DNA of 64,000 nucleotides, taken from assembly GCA_005884685.1 (NCBI GenBank), contig VBAH01000076.1, positions 180,394 through 244,393 of the forward strand, read 5' to 3'. Below the pieces are notes generated by a model. It did not search any database and was not told the origin of the DNA. It saw nothing but the letters and a program-made list of their open reading frames with translations. How positions within the stretch are numbered: the stretch's first letter is position 1; each line of letters begins with the position of its first letter. Source of the DNA: Alphaproteobacteria bacterium. Its GTDB lineage: Bacteria > Pseudomonadota > Alphaproteobacteria > Rhizobiales > Xanthobacteraceae. Both the position numbers and the translations under genes were made by a program. This document shows, piece after piece, positions 53,563 to 62,249 of this stretch.

Positions 53563-54326
53563 GCGCGGCCCTTGCGACACGCGGGCTCGACAAGCGTTTC
53601 GGCTCGCTCGTGGTCGCGCGCGGCATCGAGTTCAGCCTGCCGCTGGGCGCGCGTTACGCGCTGATCGGCCCGAACGGCGCGGGCAAGACCACGCTGATCA
53701 ACCTGATGACCGGGATGCTGCGGCCGGATGCGGGCGAGATCCTGCTCGGTGACGAGCCGATCGCCGCGCTCCCGCCGGAACGGCGCGTCGCGCGCGGGCT
53801 GGTGCGCACGTTCCAGATCAACACGCTGTTCCCCCATCTCACCCCGCTCGAAGCGGTCACGCTTGCGGTGTGCGAGCGCGAGGGGGTGGCGCGCACGTGG
53901 TGGCGGCGCGTTTCCGCCTATTCGGGCGTGGTCGATGAGGCGCACGCGATTCTGTCGTCGCTGATGCTCGGCGCCGACTGCTATCGCCCGACGCGCGAAC
54001 TGCCCTACGGCCGCCAGCGCCTGTTGGAAATCGCGCTCGCGCTGGCGACGCGGCCGAAGGTGCTGCTGCTCGACGAGCCCGCCGCGGGCGTGCCGCGCGA
54101 CGAGAGCGCGGAGCTGTTCGCCGCGATTGCGAACCTGTCGCGCGACATCACGGTGCTGTTCATCGAGCACGACATGAATTTCGTGTTCCGCTTTGCCAGC
54201 CGCATCATCGTGATGGTCGGCGGACGCATCCTCCTCGAAGGGACGCCGGAAGAGGTGTCGGCCGACCCGCGCGTGCGCGAAGTTTATCTCGGCAAATCGC
54301 ATCGCACCGGTGTGCATCATGGCTGA
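53559..54326 (+). CDS. LIV-type ABC transporter ATP-binding protein (LivG family), second system
   Basis: A 255-residue ATPase that starts with GTG in the stop of the permease. Walker A GPNGAGKT near 38-45, and Walker B LLLLDEPAAG is intact. The signature region is RELPYGRQRLLEIALAL, a known LivG-type variant of LSGGQ. Overlaps the LivF-type gene by 8 bases. Confidence 0.94.
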   Translation: MSAALATRGLDKRFGSLVVARGIEFSLPLGARYALIGPNGAGKTTLINLMTGMLRPDAGEILLGDEPIAALPPERRVARGLVRTFQINTLFPHLTPLEAVTLAVCEREGVARTWWRRVSAYSGVVDEAHAILSSLMLGADCYRPTRELPYGRQRLLEIALALATRPKVLLLDEPAAGVPRDESAELFAAIANLSRDITVLFIEHDMNFVFRFASRIIVMVGGRILLEGTPEEVSADPRVREVYLGKSHRTGVHHG

Positions 54327-55032
54327 GCCGCTTTTGGCCCTACACGACATCCGTGCCGGCTATGGCGATGCGGTCGTACTCGACGGAATTTCGCTGGACG
54401 TGCCCGAGCACGGCAGTCTCGCGGTGCTCGGGCGCAACGGCGTCGGCAAATCGACTTTGCTGCTCACCGTCATGGGCGGGACCAACGTTTCGCGCGGCTC
54501 TCTGCGCTGGCGCGGCGAAGAGATCACGGGCAAGTCGATGCACCGGCGCGCGCGTGCCGGGCTGGGCTGGGTCGCACAGGAGCGCGAGATTTTCCCCTCG
54601 CTCTCGGTCGAGGAAAATCTCGACGTCGCCTCGCGGCCCGGCCGCTGGGATTTGGCCGCGGTGTACGGCCTGTTCCCGCGGCTCTCCGAGCGGCGCGCCA
54701 ACATGGGCAACCAGCTCTCCGGCGGCGAGCAGCAGATGCTGGCGATCGCGCGCGCGCTGATGACCAATCCGGCGCTGTTGCTGCTCGACGAGCCGCTCGA
54801 AGGCCTCGCGCCGATCATCGTCGAGGAGCTTGCCGCCGCGCTCGCCCGCATGATCCGGCAAGAGGGCACCGCGGTCGTTTTGGTGGAGCAGCACGCGGAG
54901 GTGGCGCTGTCATTGACTCAGGATGCGGTCGTGATGGAGCGCGGCGTGATCGTGCACCGCGCACCCTCGCGCGTGTTGCTCGACGATGCCGCGACGCTGG
55001 ATCGGTTGATCGGGTTGCGGATCGAGGCTTGA
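54319..55032 (+). CDS. LIV-type ABC transporter ATP-binding protein (LivF family), second system
   Basis: A 237-residue ATPase. Walker A GRNGVGKS near 37-44, signature LSGGEQQMLAIARAL and Walker B LLLLDEPLEGL are intact. Final gene of the second LIV operon; a family A repeat follows and separates it from the convergent NMT1-like gene. Confidence 0.94.
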   Translation: MAEPLLALHDIRAGYGDAVVLDGISLDVPEHGSLAVLGRNGVGKSTLLLTVMGGTNVSRGSLRWRGEEITGKSMHRRARAGLGWVAQEREIFPSLSVEENLDVASRPGRWDLAAVYGLFPRLSERRANMGNQLSGGEQQMLAIARALMTNPALLLLDEPLEGLAPIIVEELAAALARMIRQEGTAVVLVEQHAEVALSLTQDAVVMERGVIVHRAPSRVLLDDAATLDRLIGLRIEA

Positions 55033-55040
55033 GTCAAGCT

Positions 55041-55118
55041 CCGCTCGTCCCCGCGAAAGCGGGGACCCAGGGCCAAGTGAAGAAAGAACTGGATTCCCGC
55101 TTTCGCGGGAATGAGCGG
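55041..55118. repeat. Family A double-hairpin palindromic repeat
   Basis: GTC-type half then ATT-type half, between two convergent genes, where it may serve as a bidirectional end. Confidence 0.9.
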
Positions 55119-55126
55119 AGGCGAGG

Positions 55127-56008
55127 CTACACCGCCAGCCGCACCACCGCGCTGTCGTAGGCCTTCGCGCCCAGGTCATTGCCCTCGAAGATGCCGCGCT
55201 CGCGGATCCAGTCGCGCGATTCCTCGAAGATGTCCTGCGAGTAGGGCTCGAACACGATGCGCTCGCCGGGCCCCCAGCGGCGCGTATCCATCCGGTCGTG
55301 GTAGCGCTTGGGAAACTCGTTTTTGTAGAAGTGCGTGTAGAGCTCGGGCCGCAGGTCGATGTCGCGCTGCGCGCGCTTGAGCGCGCGGAAGAACTTGCGC
55401 ACGTCGTCCGGCTCGGGCTCGCCGGTGATCATCGTCGCCATCATGAAGGTGCAGTCGATCACCTTGCGGAAGCCGAGTTGCTCGGCGAAATAATACGGGC
55501 CCGAGAACAGCGTGCAGGCCGGAATCTGGCCGGCGAACAGCATGTCCATGCGGGCGAACAGCATGCCCTCCTTGTAGGAGAGGTTGATTTGATCGAGCGG
55601 CATGTACTGCTCGAGCGCCTGGATGGTCGCGTAGTGGCTGCCCGACTGGTAGCCGACCGAGATGGGCACGCCGGCAAGTTGCTCGGGCGACGTGATCTTC
55701 GAATCCCGCGGGACGAAAATCCCGCACGGCGAAACCGAATAGGCATCGCCGTAAAGCTTGCCGTGTCCCTTGGCGGCCGCGACGTTCACGGTCCAGTGGC
55801 AGGCGCAGGAAATGTCGGACTCGCGGCCCTTCTCGAACGACTGCATCGCACCGACCTTGTCGCCCTGCGCGTGCACCTTGCCGTCGGTCGACTGCACGGT
55901 CTCCTGGAAGTCGTAGTCGAGCCCTTCGGCGGCGAAGTAGCCCTTCTCCTCGGCGACCCATTCGTGCAGGCGGAAGTGCGGCTGGATCAGGAATTTGTGC
56001 TTGGCCAT
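55127..56008 (-). CDS. NMT1/ABC substrate-binding-like protein without signal peptide
   Basis: A 293-residue protein with the NMT1 family fold (IQPHFRLHEWVAEEKGYFAAEG, GVPISVGYQSGSHYATIQAL, DTRRWGPGERIVFEPYS). It starts MAKHKFLIQP behind AAGGAG and has no secretion signal, so it probably stays in the cytosol. No permease or ATPase gene adjoins. It may be an enzyme of the PBP2 fold (as with dihydroxyphthalate decarboxylase-like proteins) or a ligand sensor. It is downstream of and likely controlled with the GntR regulator. Confidence 0.85.
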   Translation of the reverse strand: MAKHKFLIQPHFRLHEWVAEEKGYFAAEGLDYDFQETVQSTDGKVHAQGDKVGAMQSFEKGRESDISCACHWTVNVAAAKGHGKLYGDAYSVSPCGIFVPRDSKITSPEQLAGVPISVGYQSGSHYATIQALEQYMPLDQINLSYKEGMLFARMDMLFAGQIPACTLFSGPYYFAEQLGFRKVIDCTFMMATMITGEPEPDDVRKFFRALKRAQRDIDLRPELYTHFYKNEFPKRYHDRMDTRRWGPGERIVFEPYSQDIFEESRDWIRERGIFEGNDLGAKAYDSAVVRLAV

Positions 56009-56031
56009 GGCGTTCTCCTTGTCGTTTTCGT

Positions 56032-56802
56032 TCAACAGCAGTGATCGGTCTCGTCATGCGCGTGCTCTGCGACGCGCCGCGCGCGGATCATTTTCACGTG
56101 CTCGTCCATCAGCCGCCGCGCGCCGGCGGCATCGCGCATCTCGATCAGACGGCCGAGCTCGCGGTGCACGGCGAGCACGCGGCGCGCGATTTCGGGCGTG
56201 AGCGTGCGGTTCTCCGACGGCCACGAGACATGCTGCAGCGAGATGAGCTGCGTCACCAGCACGCGGTTGTGGGAAGCCTCGGCGACGCCAAGATGGAAGT
56301 CGCGGCACGAGCGCGTATAGGCCGGCGCATCGTCGATCGCGGCCTCGGCCTCGGCCAGCAGGCGCTTGAGCCTGGCATGGTCCGCCGCGGTCGCGTGCTC
56401 GGCCGCAAGCTCGGCGGCGAGCGTCTCGATCGCGCGTTGCGCGTCCATGATCTCCGCCGCGCTGACGCCGGTGAGGTCGAGTTGCACGGCGAGCGCCTCG
56501 GCGAACAGGCGCGGATTGCCGCGCGACACGCGCGCGCCGCCGCCTTTGCCCATCCGGATGTCGGCGATGCCGAGCGCCTGCAAGGTGCGCAACGCATCGC
56601 GCGCCACGATGCGGCTCACGCCGAAGCGCGCCGCGAGATCCTTCTCGGTGCCGAGGAAATCGCCCGGCTTGAGTTTCTTGGCAAACAGCGCATCGCGCAC
56701 TTGCGTGACGATCTGCGAGGACAGCGAGGCCGAGCGGCCGCCGAGGAAGATCGGCGCGGTTTCGCGCGCGGAGGGTTGGCGGATCGCCGGATGGACGGAC
56801 AT
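56032..56802 (-). CDS. GntR-family transcriptional regulator, FadR/FCD type
   Basis: A 256-residue regulator. The winged HTH is near residues 25-95 (LGTEKDLAARFGVSRIVARDALRTL) and the FCD ligand-binding domain follows with metal-binding His in DFHLGVAEASHNRVL, AVHRELGRL and MDEHVKMIRARR. Such proteins usually respond to a carboxylate. Likely autoregulates and controls the NMT1-like gene just downstream. The C terminus ends with a His/Cys-rich tail. Confidence 0.92.
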   Translation of the reverse strand: MSVHPAIRQPSARETAPIFLGGRSASLSSQIVTQVRDALFAKKLKPGDFLGTEKDLAARFGVSRIVARDALRTLQALGIADIRMGKGGGARVSRGNPRLFAEALAVQLDLTGVSAAEIMDAQRAIETLAAELAAEHATAADHARLKRLLAEAEAAIDDAPAYTRSCRDFHLGVAEASHNRVLVTQLISLQHVSWPSENRTLTPEIARRVLAVHRELGRLIEMRDAAGARRLMDEHVKMIRARRVAEHAHDETDHCC

Positions 56803-56829
56803 CGGGGATGTGGCCCGGTTAAGGTAGTA

Positions 56830-56842
56830 AAGATGATATCTT
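56830..56842. promoter_or_regulatory. Candidate FadR-type operator (AAGAT-GAT-ATCTT)
   Basis: A 13-base interrupted palindrome about 28 bases upstream of the regulator start, in an AT-rich patch of an otherwise GC-rich gap. Plausible autoregulatory site; no family consensus exactly matches. Confidence 0.4.
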
Positions 56843-56919
56843 ATGGGATGATGGAAATCAAATGGGGAAAAACTGGGCGAAATAAGCAAAGCAGCCGAGA
56901 GGGTTGGCGGGCGCTTGCC

Positions 56920-59900
56920 TCAATGGAAATTCCGCCCCTTGGGCATCACCTCGGCGGTCTGCGCGGCCAATTCGCCGAGATCGGGCGCGTCCTTCAGCAG
57001 CGTCACCAGCGAGTCGCCGGCACGCGGATGGCGGTGGCGTTCGATAATCGGGCGGCGCGCCTGGTCGGCATGCGCGCGGATGTCCACCGCGCCGTGCGCG
57101 TCGGAGAGCCGCCGCAGCAGCGGGGTCAGGTCCTCGATCCGCTCCATCACCACATGGATCACGCCGGACGCGCTCTGTAACGGGCCGGTGACGGCGACGA
57201 GGCGCGCGCCGATCACGATCGGCCGGAAGGTCTCGAACATGCGTTGCCACACGATCGTGTTGGCGATGCCGGTCTCGTCCTCCAGCGTCATGAAGATCAC
57301 GCCCTTGGCGGTGCCGGGACGCTGGCGCACCAGCACCAGCCCGGCGACGGTGACGCGCGCGCCGTTGCGCATCGCCGGCAACAGTTCATGCCGCACGATG
57401 CCGCGCGCGTCGAGGTCGCGCCGCAGAAACGAGACGGGATGCGCCTTGAGCGAGAGATGCAGGTGGCGATAGTCCTCGACCACCTGCTCGCCCGGCGGCA
57501 TCGGCGGCAACGCAACATCCGGCTCCATCTCCGGCATCGCGACGCGGCGGAACAGCGGCAGGTCATCCTTGTCGCCGGCGCGCTGCAGCGCGCGCACCGC
57601 CCACAAGGCATCGCGGCGCGAAAGCCCGAGCGAGCCGAACGCGTCGGCATTGGCGAGACGTTCGAGAGCGGACGGCGGCAGCCGCGTGCGCAGCCAGAGA
57701 TCGCGCACCGAGTCGAAGCCGCGCCCGCGCACCGATTCGATGCGCTGCGCCTGGTCCTCGGCGAAGCCGCTGATCTGGCGCAGGCCGAGGCGGAGCGCAT
57801 GCGTGGTGCGGATGTCGGGTTGCATGGAGGTGTGGCGGGGGTGAATTTCTCCGCCGTCATTCCGGGGCCGAGCGAAGCGAGGAGCCCGGAATCCATAACC
57901 TCCATTCGTGGTTATGGATTCCGGGCCCAGCCCTCCGGGCCGTCCCGGAATGACGGGCGGAGAAAGCGGCTCCAGCGTGCAATCCCAATCGGAATGATTC
58001 ACGTCGATCGGGCGCACGTCCACGCCGTGCTCGCGCGCGTCGCGCACGATCTGCGCCGGCGCGTAGAAGCCCATCGGCTGGCTGTTGAGCAACGCGGCGG
58101 CGAACACGTCGGGGTAATAGCACTTCATCCAGCACGACACGTAGACCAGGTTGGCGAAGCTCGCCGCGTGGCTTTCGGGGAAGCCGTATTCGCCGAAGCC
58201 GCTGATCTGGCGGAAGCAGTTCGCCGCGAAAGCGGGATCGTAGCCGCGCACCACCATGCCGTTGATGAACTTGTCGTGGAAAAACTTGATGGTGCCGACG
58301 CGCTTGAAGGTCGCCATCGCGCGGCGCAGTTTGTCGGCCTCGGCCGGTTCGAACTTCGCCGCCACGATCGCGATGCGCATCGCCTGTTCCTGAAACAGCG
58401 GCACGCCCATCGTCTTGTGCAGGATGGCCTTCAATTCGTCCGGCGGGCCGTATTCGGGCGCGGGCGCCGGGTAGGCCGGTTCCACGCCGGTATCGCGGAA
58501 TTTCTCGCGCGCCAGCAGATAGGGATGCACCATGCGGCCCTGGATCGGCCCCGGCCGCACGATCGCCACCTCGATGACGAGATCGTAGAATTTCTCCGGC
58601 CGCAGCCGCGGCAGCATCGACATCTGCGCGCGGCTCTCGATCTGGAAGGTGCCGATCGTGTCGGCGCGCTGGATCATGCGGTAGACCGGCCTGCGTTGTT
58701 CCTCGTCCGCGTGCTCTTGCCTCAGCAGCGACGCGAGCGTGGGCGTGATGCGGTAATGCATGCGCAGGTAATCGAGCCCGCGCCGCAGGCACGACAGCAT
58801 GCCGAGCGCGAGCACGTCGACCTTGAGCAGCCGCAGCGTTTCGAGATCGTTCTTCTCCCACTCGATGACGGTGCGCTCGTCCATCGCGGCGTTCTCGACC
58901 GGCACCACTTCGTCGATGCGCGAGCGCGTGATCAGAAAACCGCCGGGGTGCTGCGAGAGATGGCGCGGAAAATCGATCAGCTCGTCGGAGAGCCGCATCA
59001 CCTGATTGAGCCGCGCATCGGACGGATCGAGCCCCGCGCGGCGCACCTCGTCCTCCTTCACGCCCTGCGCCGACCAGCCCCACAGCATGCCGGCGAGCGC
59101 GCCGACGGTGTCGTCGGACAGGCCGAACGCCTTGCCGACCTGGCGGATCGCGCTGCGGCCGCGATAGCGGATCACGGTCGCGGTCAGGTTCGCGTGATGG
59201 CGGCCGTATTTGTTGTAGATGTACTGGATCACCTCCTCGCGCCGGTCGTGCTCGAAATCGACGTCGATGTCGGGCGGCTCCTTGCGCTCCTCGGAGACGA
59301 AGCGCTCGAACAGGAGATCGACGCGCTCGGGGTCGACCTCGGTGATGCCGAGGCAATAGCAGATGACCGAATTGGCGGCCGAGCCGCGCCCCTGGCACAG
59401 GATGCCCTTGGAATTCGCGAAGGCGACGATATCGTAGACGGTGAGAAAATATTTCGCGTAATTCAGCTTCAGCGTCATTTCGAGCTCGCGCTCGAGCGCG
59501 AGGCGCACTTTCGGGTGCGCGCCCTCCGGATAGCGGCGCGCAAAGCCCTGATTGGCGAGCGCCACAAGTGCCTCCTGCGGCGTCGCATGGCCAAGGCGGT
59601 TCTCGTCCGGGTATTCGGTCTTTTCCAGTTCGCCGAGCGAGAAGTTGCAGCGCTCAAGGAAGCGCAGCGAACGGTCGACCGCCTCCGGCGCAGGGCGGAA
59701 CAGCCGCGCGATTTCCTGGCCGGATTTAAGGTGCCGCTCCGCATTGGCTTCGAGCAGCCGGCCGGCCGTGTCGATGGTGACGTGCTCGCGGATGCAGGTG
59801 ATGACGTCCTGCAGCGGCCGGCGTTCGGGCGCGTGATAGAGCACGTCGTTCACGGCGATCAGCGGGACGCGCGCGGTGTCGGCGATGGCCGCGAGCCGCC

Positions 59901-60504
59901 GGAGCCTGCGCGTATCGTCGCCGCGATACAGCATGCTGGCGCCAAGCCAGACGTGGCGGGGGGACGCGGATCGTAAATGCGTCAGCATTTTCTCAAATTC
60001 GCGGGCATGAGCGGACGGAGAGGGCATCACGATCAGATTGAGCCCCGCGATATGCTCGATCAGGTCATCGAGAAACAAAATGCACTCGGCCTTTTCGCCG
60101 CGGCTCTTGCCGACGGTGAGCAGCCGCGTCAGGCGTCCCCACGCGCTGCGGTTCTGCGGATAGGCGAGGATGTCGGGCGTGCCGTCGGCGAACGTGAGCC
60201 GCGCGCCGACCGCGAGTTTCAATTCCGGCGCGTTGGCCCGATGCGTCTCGTTCAGCGCGCGGATCGTCTCGTTGAGCTGCCCGACCGCCGCATAGGCCTG
60301 CACCACGCCCGCGACGCTGTTGCGGTCTGCAATGCCGATGCCGGCGAGGCCCAGCGCTGCTGCCTGGCGCGCCAGCTCTTCCGGGTGCGACGCGCCGCGC
60401 AGGAAGGAGAAGTTCGTGGTGACGGCAAGCTCCGCATAAGCGACCGCCGGCAACGGTGCCGTCGCGCTCTCGGCTCCGCCGGGAAATTCGACGACATTGC
60501 TCAT
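56920..60504 (-). CDS. dnaE2: Error-prone DNA polymerase III alpha subunit (DnaE2/ImuC)
   Basis: A 1194-residue C-family polymerase that copies damaged DNA with ImuB. The PHP domain opens the protein (TTNFSFLRGASHPEELARQ), the catalytic Asp pair is in PPDIDVDFEHD near residue 410, another acidic residue in LLKVDVLALGM near 570, and an OB domain near 1080-1160 (RVTVAGLVLVRQRPG). The ATG overlaps the imuB stop by ATGA. Residues about 851-883 (33 codons) are translated from a family B repeat, between NHSDWDCTLE and ALRLGLRQISG, a region that is short in relatives. No stop or frameshift results, so the protein may still work. Confidence 0.95.
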   Translation of the reverse strand: MSNVVEFPGGAESATAPLPAVAYAELAVTTNFSFLRGASHPEELARQAAALGLAGIGIADRNSVAGVVQAYAAVGQLNETIRALNETHRANAPELKLAVGARLTFADGTPDILAYPQNRSAWGRLTRLLTVGKSRGEKAECILFLDDLIEHIAGLNLIVMPSPSAHAREFEKMLTHLRSASPRHVWLGASMLYRGDDTRRLRRLAAIADTARVPLIAVNDVLYHAPERRPLQDVITCIREHVTIDTAGRLLEANAERHLKSGQEIARLFRPAPEAVDRSLRFLERCNFSLGELEKTEYPDENRLGHATPQEALVALANQGFARRYPEGAHPKVRLALERELEMTLKLNYAKYFLTVYDIVAFANSKGILCQGRGSAANSVICYCLGITEVDPERVDLLFERFVSEERKEPPDIDVDFEHDRREEVIQYIYNKYGRHHANLTATVIRYRGRSAIRQVGKAFGLSDDTVGALAGMLWGWSAQGVKEDEVRRAGLDPSDARLNQVMRLSDELIDFPRHLSQHPGGFLITRSRIDEVVPVENAAMDERTVIEWEKNDLETLRLLKVDVLALGMLSCLRRGLDYLRMHYRITPTLASLLRQEHADEEQRRPVYRMIQRADTIGTFQIESRAQMSMLPRLRPEKFYDLVIEVAIVRPGPIQGRMVHPYLLAREKFRDTGVEPAYPAPAPEYGPPDELKAILHKTMGVPLFQEQAMRIAIVAAKFEPAEADKLRRAMATFKRVGTIKFFHDKFINGMVVRGYDPAFAANCFRQISGFGEYGFPESHAASFANLVYVSCWMKCYYPDVFAAALLNSQPMGFYAPAQIVRDAREHGVDVRPIDVNHSDWDCTLEPLSPPVIPGRPGGLGPESITTNGGYGFRAPRFARPRNDGGEIHPRHTSMQPDIRTTHALRLGLRQISGFAEDQAQRIESVRGRGFDSVRDLWLRTRLPPSALERLANADAFGSLGLSRRDALWAVRALQRAGDKDDLPLFRRVAMPEMEPDVALPPMPPGEQVVEDYRHLHLSLKAHPVSFLRRDLDARGIVRHELLPAMRNGARVTVAGLVLVRQRPGTAKGVIFMTLEDETGIANTIVWQRMFETFRPIVIGARLVAVTGPLQSASGVIHVVMERIEDLTPLLRRLSDAHGAVDIRAHADQARRPIIERHRHPRAGDSLVTLLKDAPDLGELAAQTAEVMPKGRNFH
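57856..57954. repeat. dnaE2: Family B palindromic repeat inserted in frame in dnaE2
   Basis: 99 bases (33 codons) from GTCATTCCGGGGC to GGAATGAC with ATCCATAACC/GGTTATGGAT arms; the second copy is at 22646-22783. The length is a multiple of three and the polymerase frame continues across it. Confidence 0.9.
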
Positions 60505-62249
60505 GCGAACACGCCATGCAGGAACCAGCGCGTCGGTTCGCGGCTGCGCACCAGGCCCTCGCGATAGAGCCAGACGCGCACGCCCTCGCGGCTCTCGACG
60601 CGGAAATAATCGCGCGTCAGCGCACGGTTCTCCTCGTCGCGCCACCACTCCATCGCGATCCGCTCGGGCCCTTCGGCGCGTGCGACCACATGGCGCATGC
60701 GCCGCCAGGTAAACTGCACCGGCGGCCCGTCCGGCACTTCGGCGAGCGCCTCGACCGGCTCGGGCCGCGCGAACAGGCGGATCGGGCGGGTGGGGGCGGC
60801 GGAGTCTTGGTTTAACTCCGCTCGTCCCCGCGAAAGCGGGGACCCAGCCCCCACCCTACCCTCCCCCGCAAGCGGGGGAGGGATAAAGGGAGGGGGCCCG
60901 CTTACGCGGGAATGAGCGGAAAATGCAGAGTCCCCTACCGCTGCCGCTCCCACCGCCATCACGGCGAACTCCGGGATATGCGTGTCCTGCGGCACCATGC
61001 GCGTGACGCGGCGCAGGCCGAAGCGCGCGCCGAGCCGGTCGATCAGGTGCGCGAGCTCCACCGCATGATCCGGTGCGGCAAGCCCGGTCTGCGCCGGCTC
61101 GTGACGCTCGGTGACGAGCGCGGCGAGGCGCAGCATGTCGAAACCGAAGCCCGGATCGAACTCGTCGCCGATCACGCCGAGCCGGTCGGCGAACAGATGG
61201 CGGATGCGGGACGGATCGCGCAGCGGCTCTGAGGTGCCGACTTCGATGCGGAGGACCTTTCCATCGGTGCGGAACAGCGCCGCCTGCACCAGCCGCGCGC
61301 CTTCGCCGCGCCGCTCCATCAGGGCGCCGAGCTTTTCGGCAAGCTTCTCGATGGTGCCGAGCACGTCGCGTTCGAGCGCAATCGGATCGGCGAAGCGCTG
61401 CTCCGCGATCGCGGCGGGGACCGGCAGACGCGGCGCGATCGGCTCGTCCTCGCGGCCAAGCGCCTGATCGAGGCGGCGCACGAATGCCGCGCCGAAGCGC
61501 GCGGCGAGCGGCGCCCGCGGGCGTTCGAGCACATCGGCGATGCGTTTGAGGCCGAGCTGCGACAGCGCCGCGATGGTTTCGGGAGCAAGGCGCAAGGCGG
61601 CGAGGGGGAGGGGAGCGAGAACTTCTCTCTCGTTTCCGGAACGGACGAGCCAGTGGTCACCTCCCCCTGAAAGGGGGAGGTCGGCGAGCGGAGCGAGCCG
61701 GGTGGGGGTCTGATCGTGCGGCATGACCCCCACCCGACGCACTTCGTGCGTCGACCTCCCCCTTTCAGGGGGAGGTAAAGAAGAAAAGAATCGCGCCGCC
61801 CCCCATGCACATCCGACCGTATCGGCGACTGCGACACGCGCCTGATAACCCTGCGCCTTGAGCCGGCGCACCAGATCATCGGCAAGCGCCGCCTCGCCGC
61901 CGAACAGATGCGCGCAGCCGGTGACGTCGAGCATCAATCCGTCGGGCGGATCGAGCCCGGCCAGCGGCGTGTAGCGGTCGCACCAGTCGGCGATCGCCTC
62001 GAGCAGCGCGAAGTCCGCATGTTCGTCCGCATCCGCGACCGCGATCTGCGGATACATCGCGCGCGCGTCGGCAAGCGCCATGCCCCCCTTGAGGCCGAGC
62101 GCGGCCGCGGCGTCGTTGACGGCGGTGAGCCGCAACGCGCCCTTGACCGGGCTGGCTACGACCAGCGCTTCAGGCGGAGAGCGCCTGATCCGGTCGGTCG
62201 GGAGCCTCCGCAGCCACACCGACAGATAGCGCCGAGAAGACGCGTTCAT
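60501..62249 (-). CDS. imuB: Y-family polymerase-like mutagenesis protein ImuB
   Basis: A 582-residue protein of the DinB-related but catalytically dead ImuB group, which bridges DnaE2 to the sliding clamp. RRYLSVWLRRLPTDRIRR begins it and LMLDVTGCAHLFGGEAAL near 140 is the ImuB form of the palm domain, lacking the usual acidic triad. ATG 62249 lies inside the end of imuA (80-base overlap). Two repeats are translated in frame: about residues 158-198 and 444-477, both between recognisable ImuB segments. The protein is longer than usual because of these. Confidence 0.9.
   Translation of the reverse strand: MNASSRRYLSVWLRRLPTDRIRRSPPEALVVASPVKGALRLTAVNDAAAALGLKGGMALADARAMYPQIAVADADEHADFALLEAIADWCDRYTPLAGLDPPDGLMLDVTGCAHLFGGEAALADDLVRRLKAQGYQARVAVADTVGCAWGAARFFSSLPPPERGRSTHEVRRVGVMPHDQTPTRLAPLADLPLSGGGDHWLVRSGNEREVLAPLPLAALRLAPETIAALSQLGLKRIADVLERPRAPLAARFGAAFVRRLDQALGREDEPIAPRLPVPAAIAEQRFADPIALERDVLGTIEKLAEKLGALMERRGEGARLVQAALFRTDGKVLRIEVGTSEPLRDPSRIRHLFADRLGVIGDEFDPGFGFDMLRLAALVTERHEPAQTGLAAPDHAVELAHLIDRLGARFGLRRVTRMVPQDTHIPEFAVMAVGAAAVGDSAFSAHSRVSGPPPFIPPPLAGEGRVGAGSPLSRGRAELNQDSAAPTRPIRLFARPEPVEALAEVPDGPPVQFTWRRMRHVVARAEGPERIAMEWWRDEENRALTRDYFRVESREGVRVWLYREGLVRSREPTRWFLHGVFA
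60818..60919. repeat. imuB: Composite family A/C repeat inserted in frame in imuB
   Basis: 102 bases (34 codons). GTC-type half, CCCCCACCCTACCCTCCCCC..GCGGGGGAGGG hairpin, then ATT-type half. No stop arises in the imuB frame; the same composite is at 48072-48177. Confidence 0.9.
61659..61776. repeat. imuB: Family C palindromic repeat inserted in frame in imuB
   Basis: ACCTCCCCCTGAAAGGGGGAGGT arms at both ends, GGGTGGGGGT/ACCCCCACCC inner pairing and a CGACGCACTTCGTGCGTCG hairpin. Related to 9131-9228. Encodes about 40 residues between WGAARFF and HWLVRSG. Confidence 0.88.

Noticed and set aside
57244..59976. A 910-codon open frame on the plus strand
   Set aside because: It is antisense to dnaE2 and made of the Arg/Ala/His-rich sequence typical of shadow frames in high-GC genes; the minus frame carries the real polymerase motifs.
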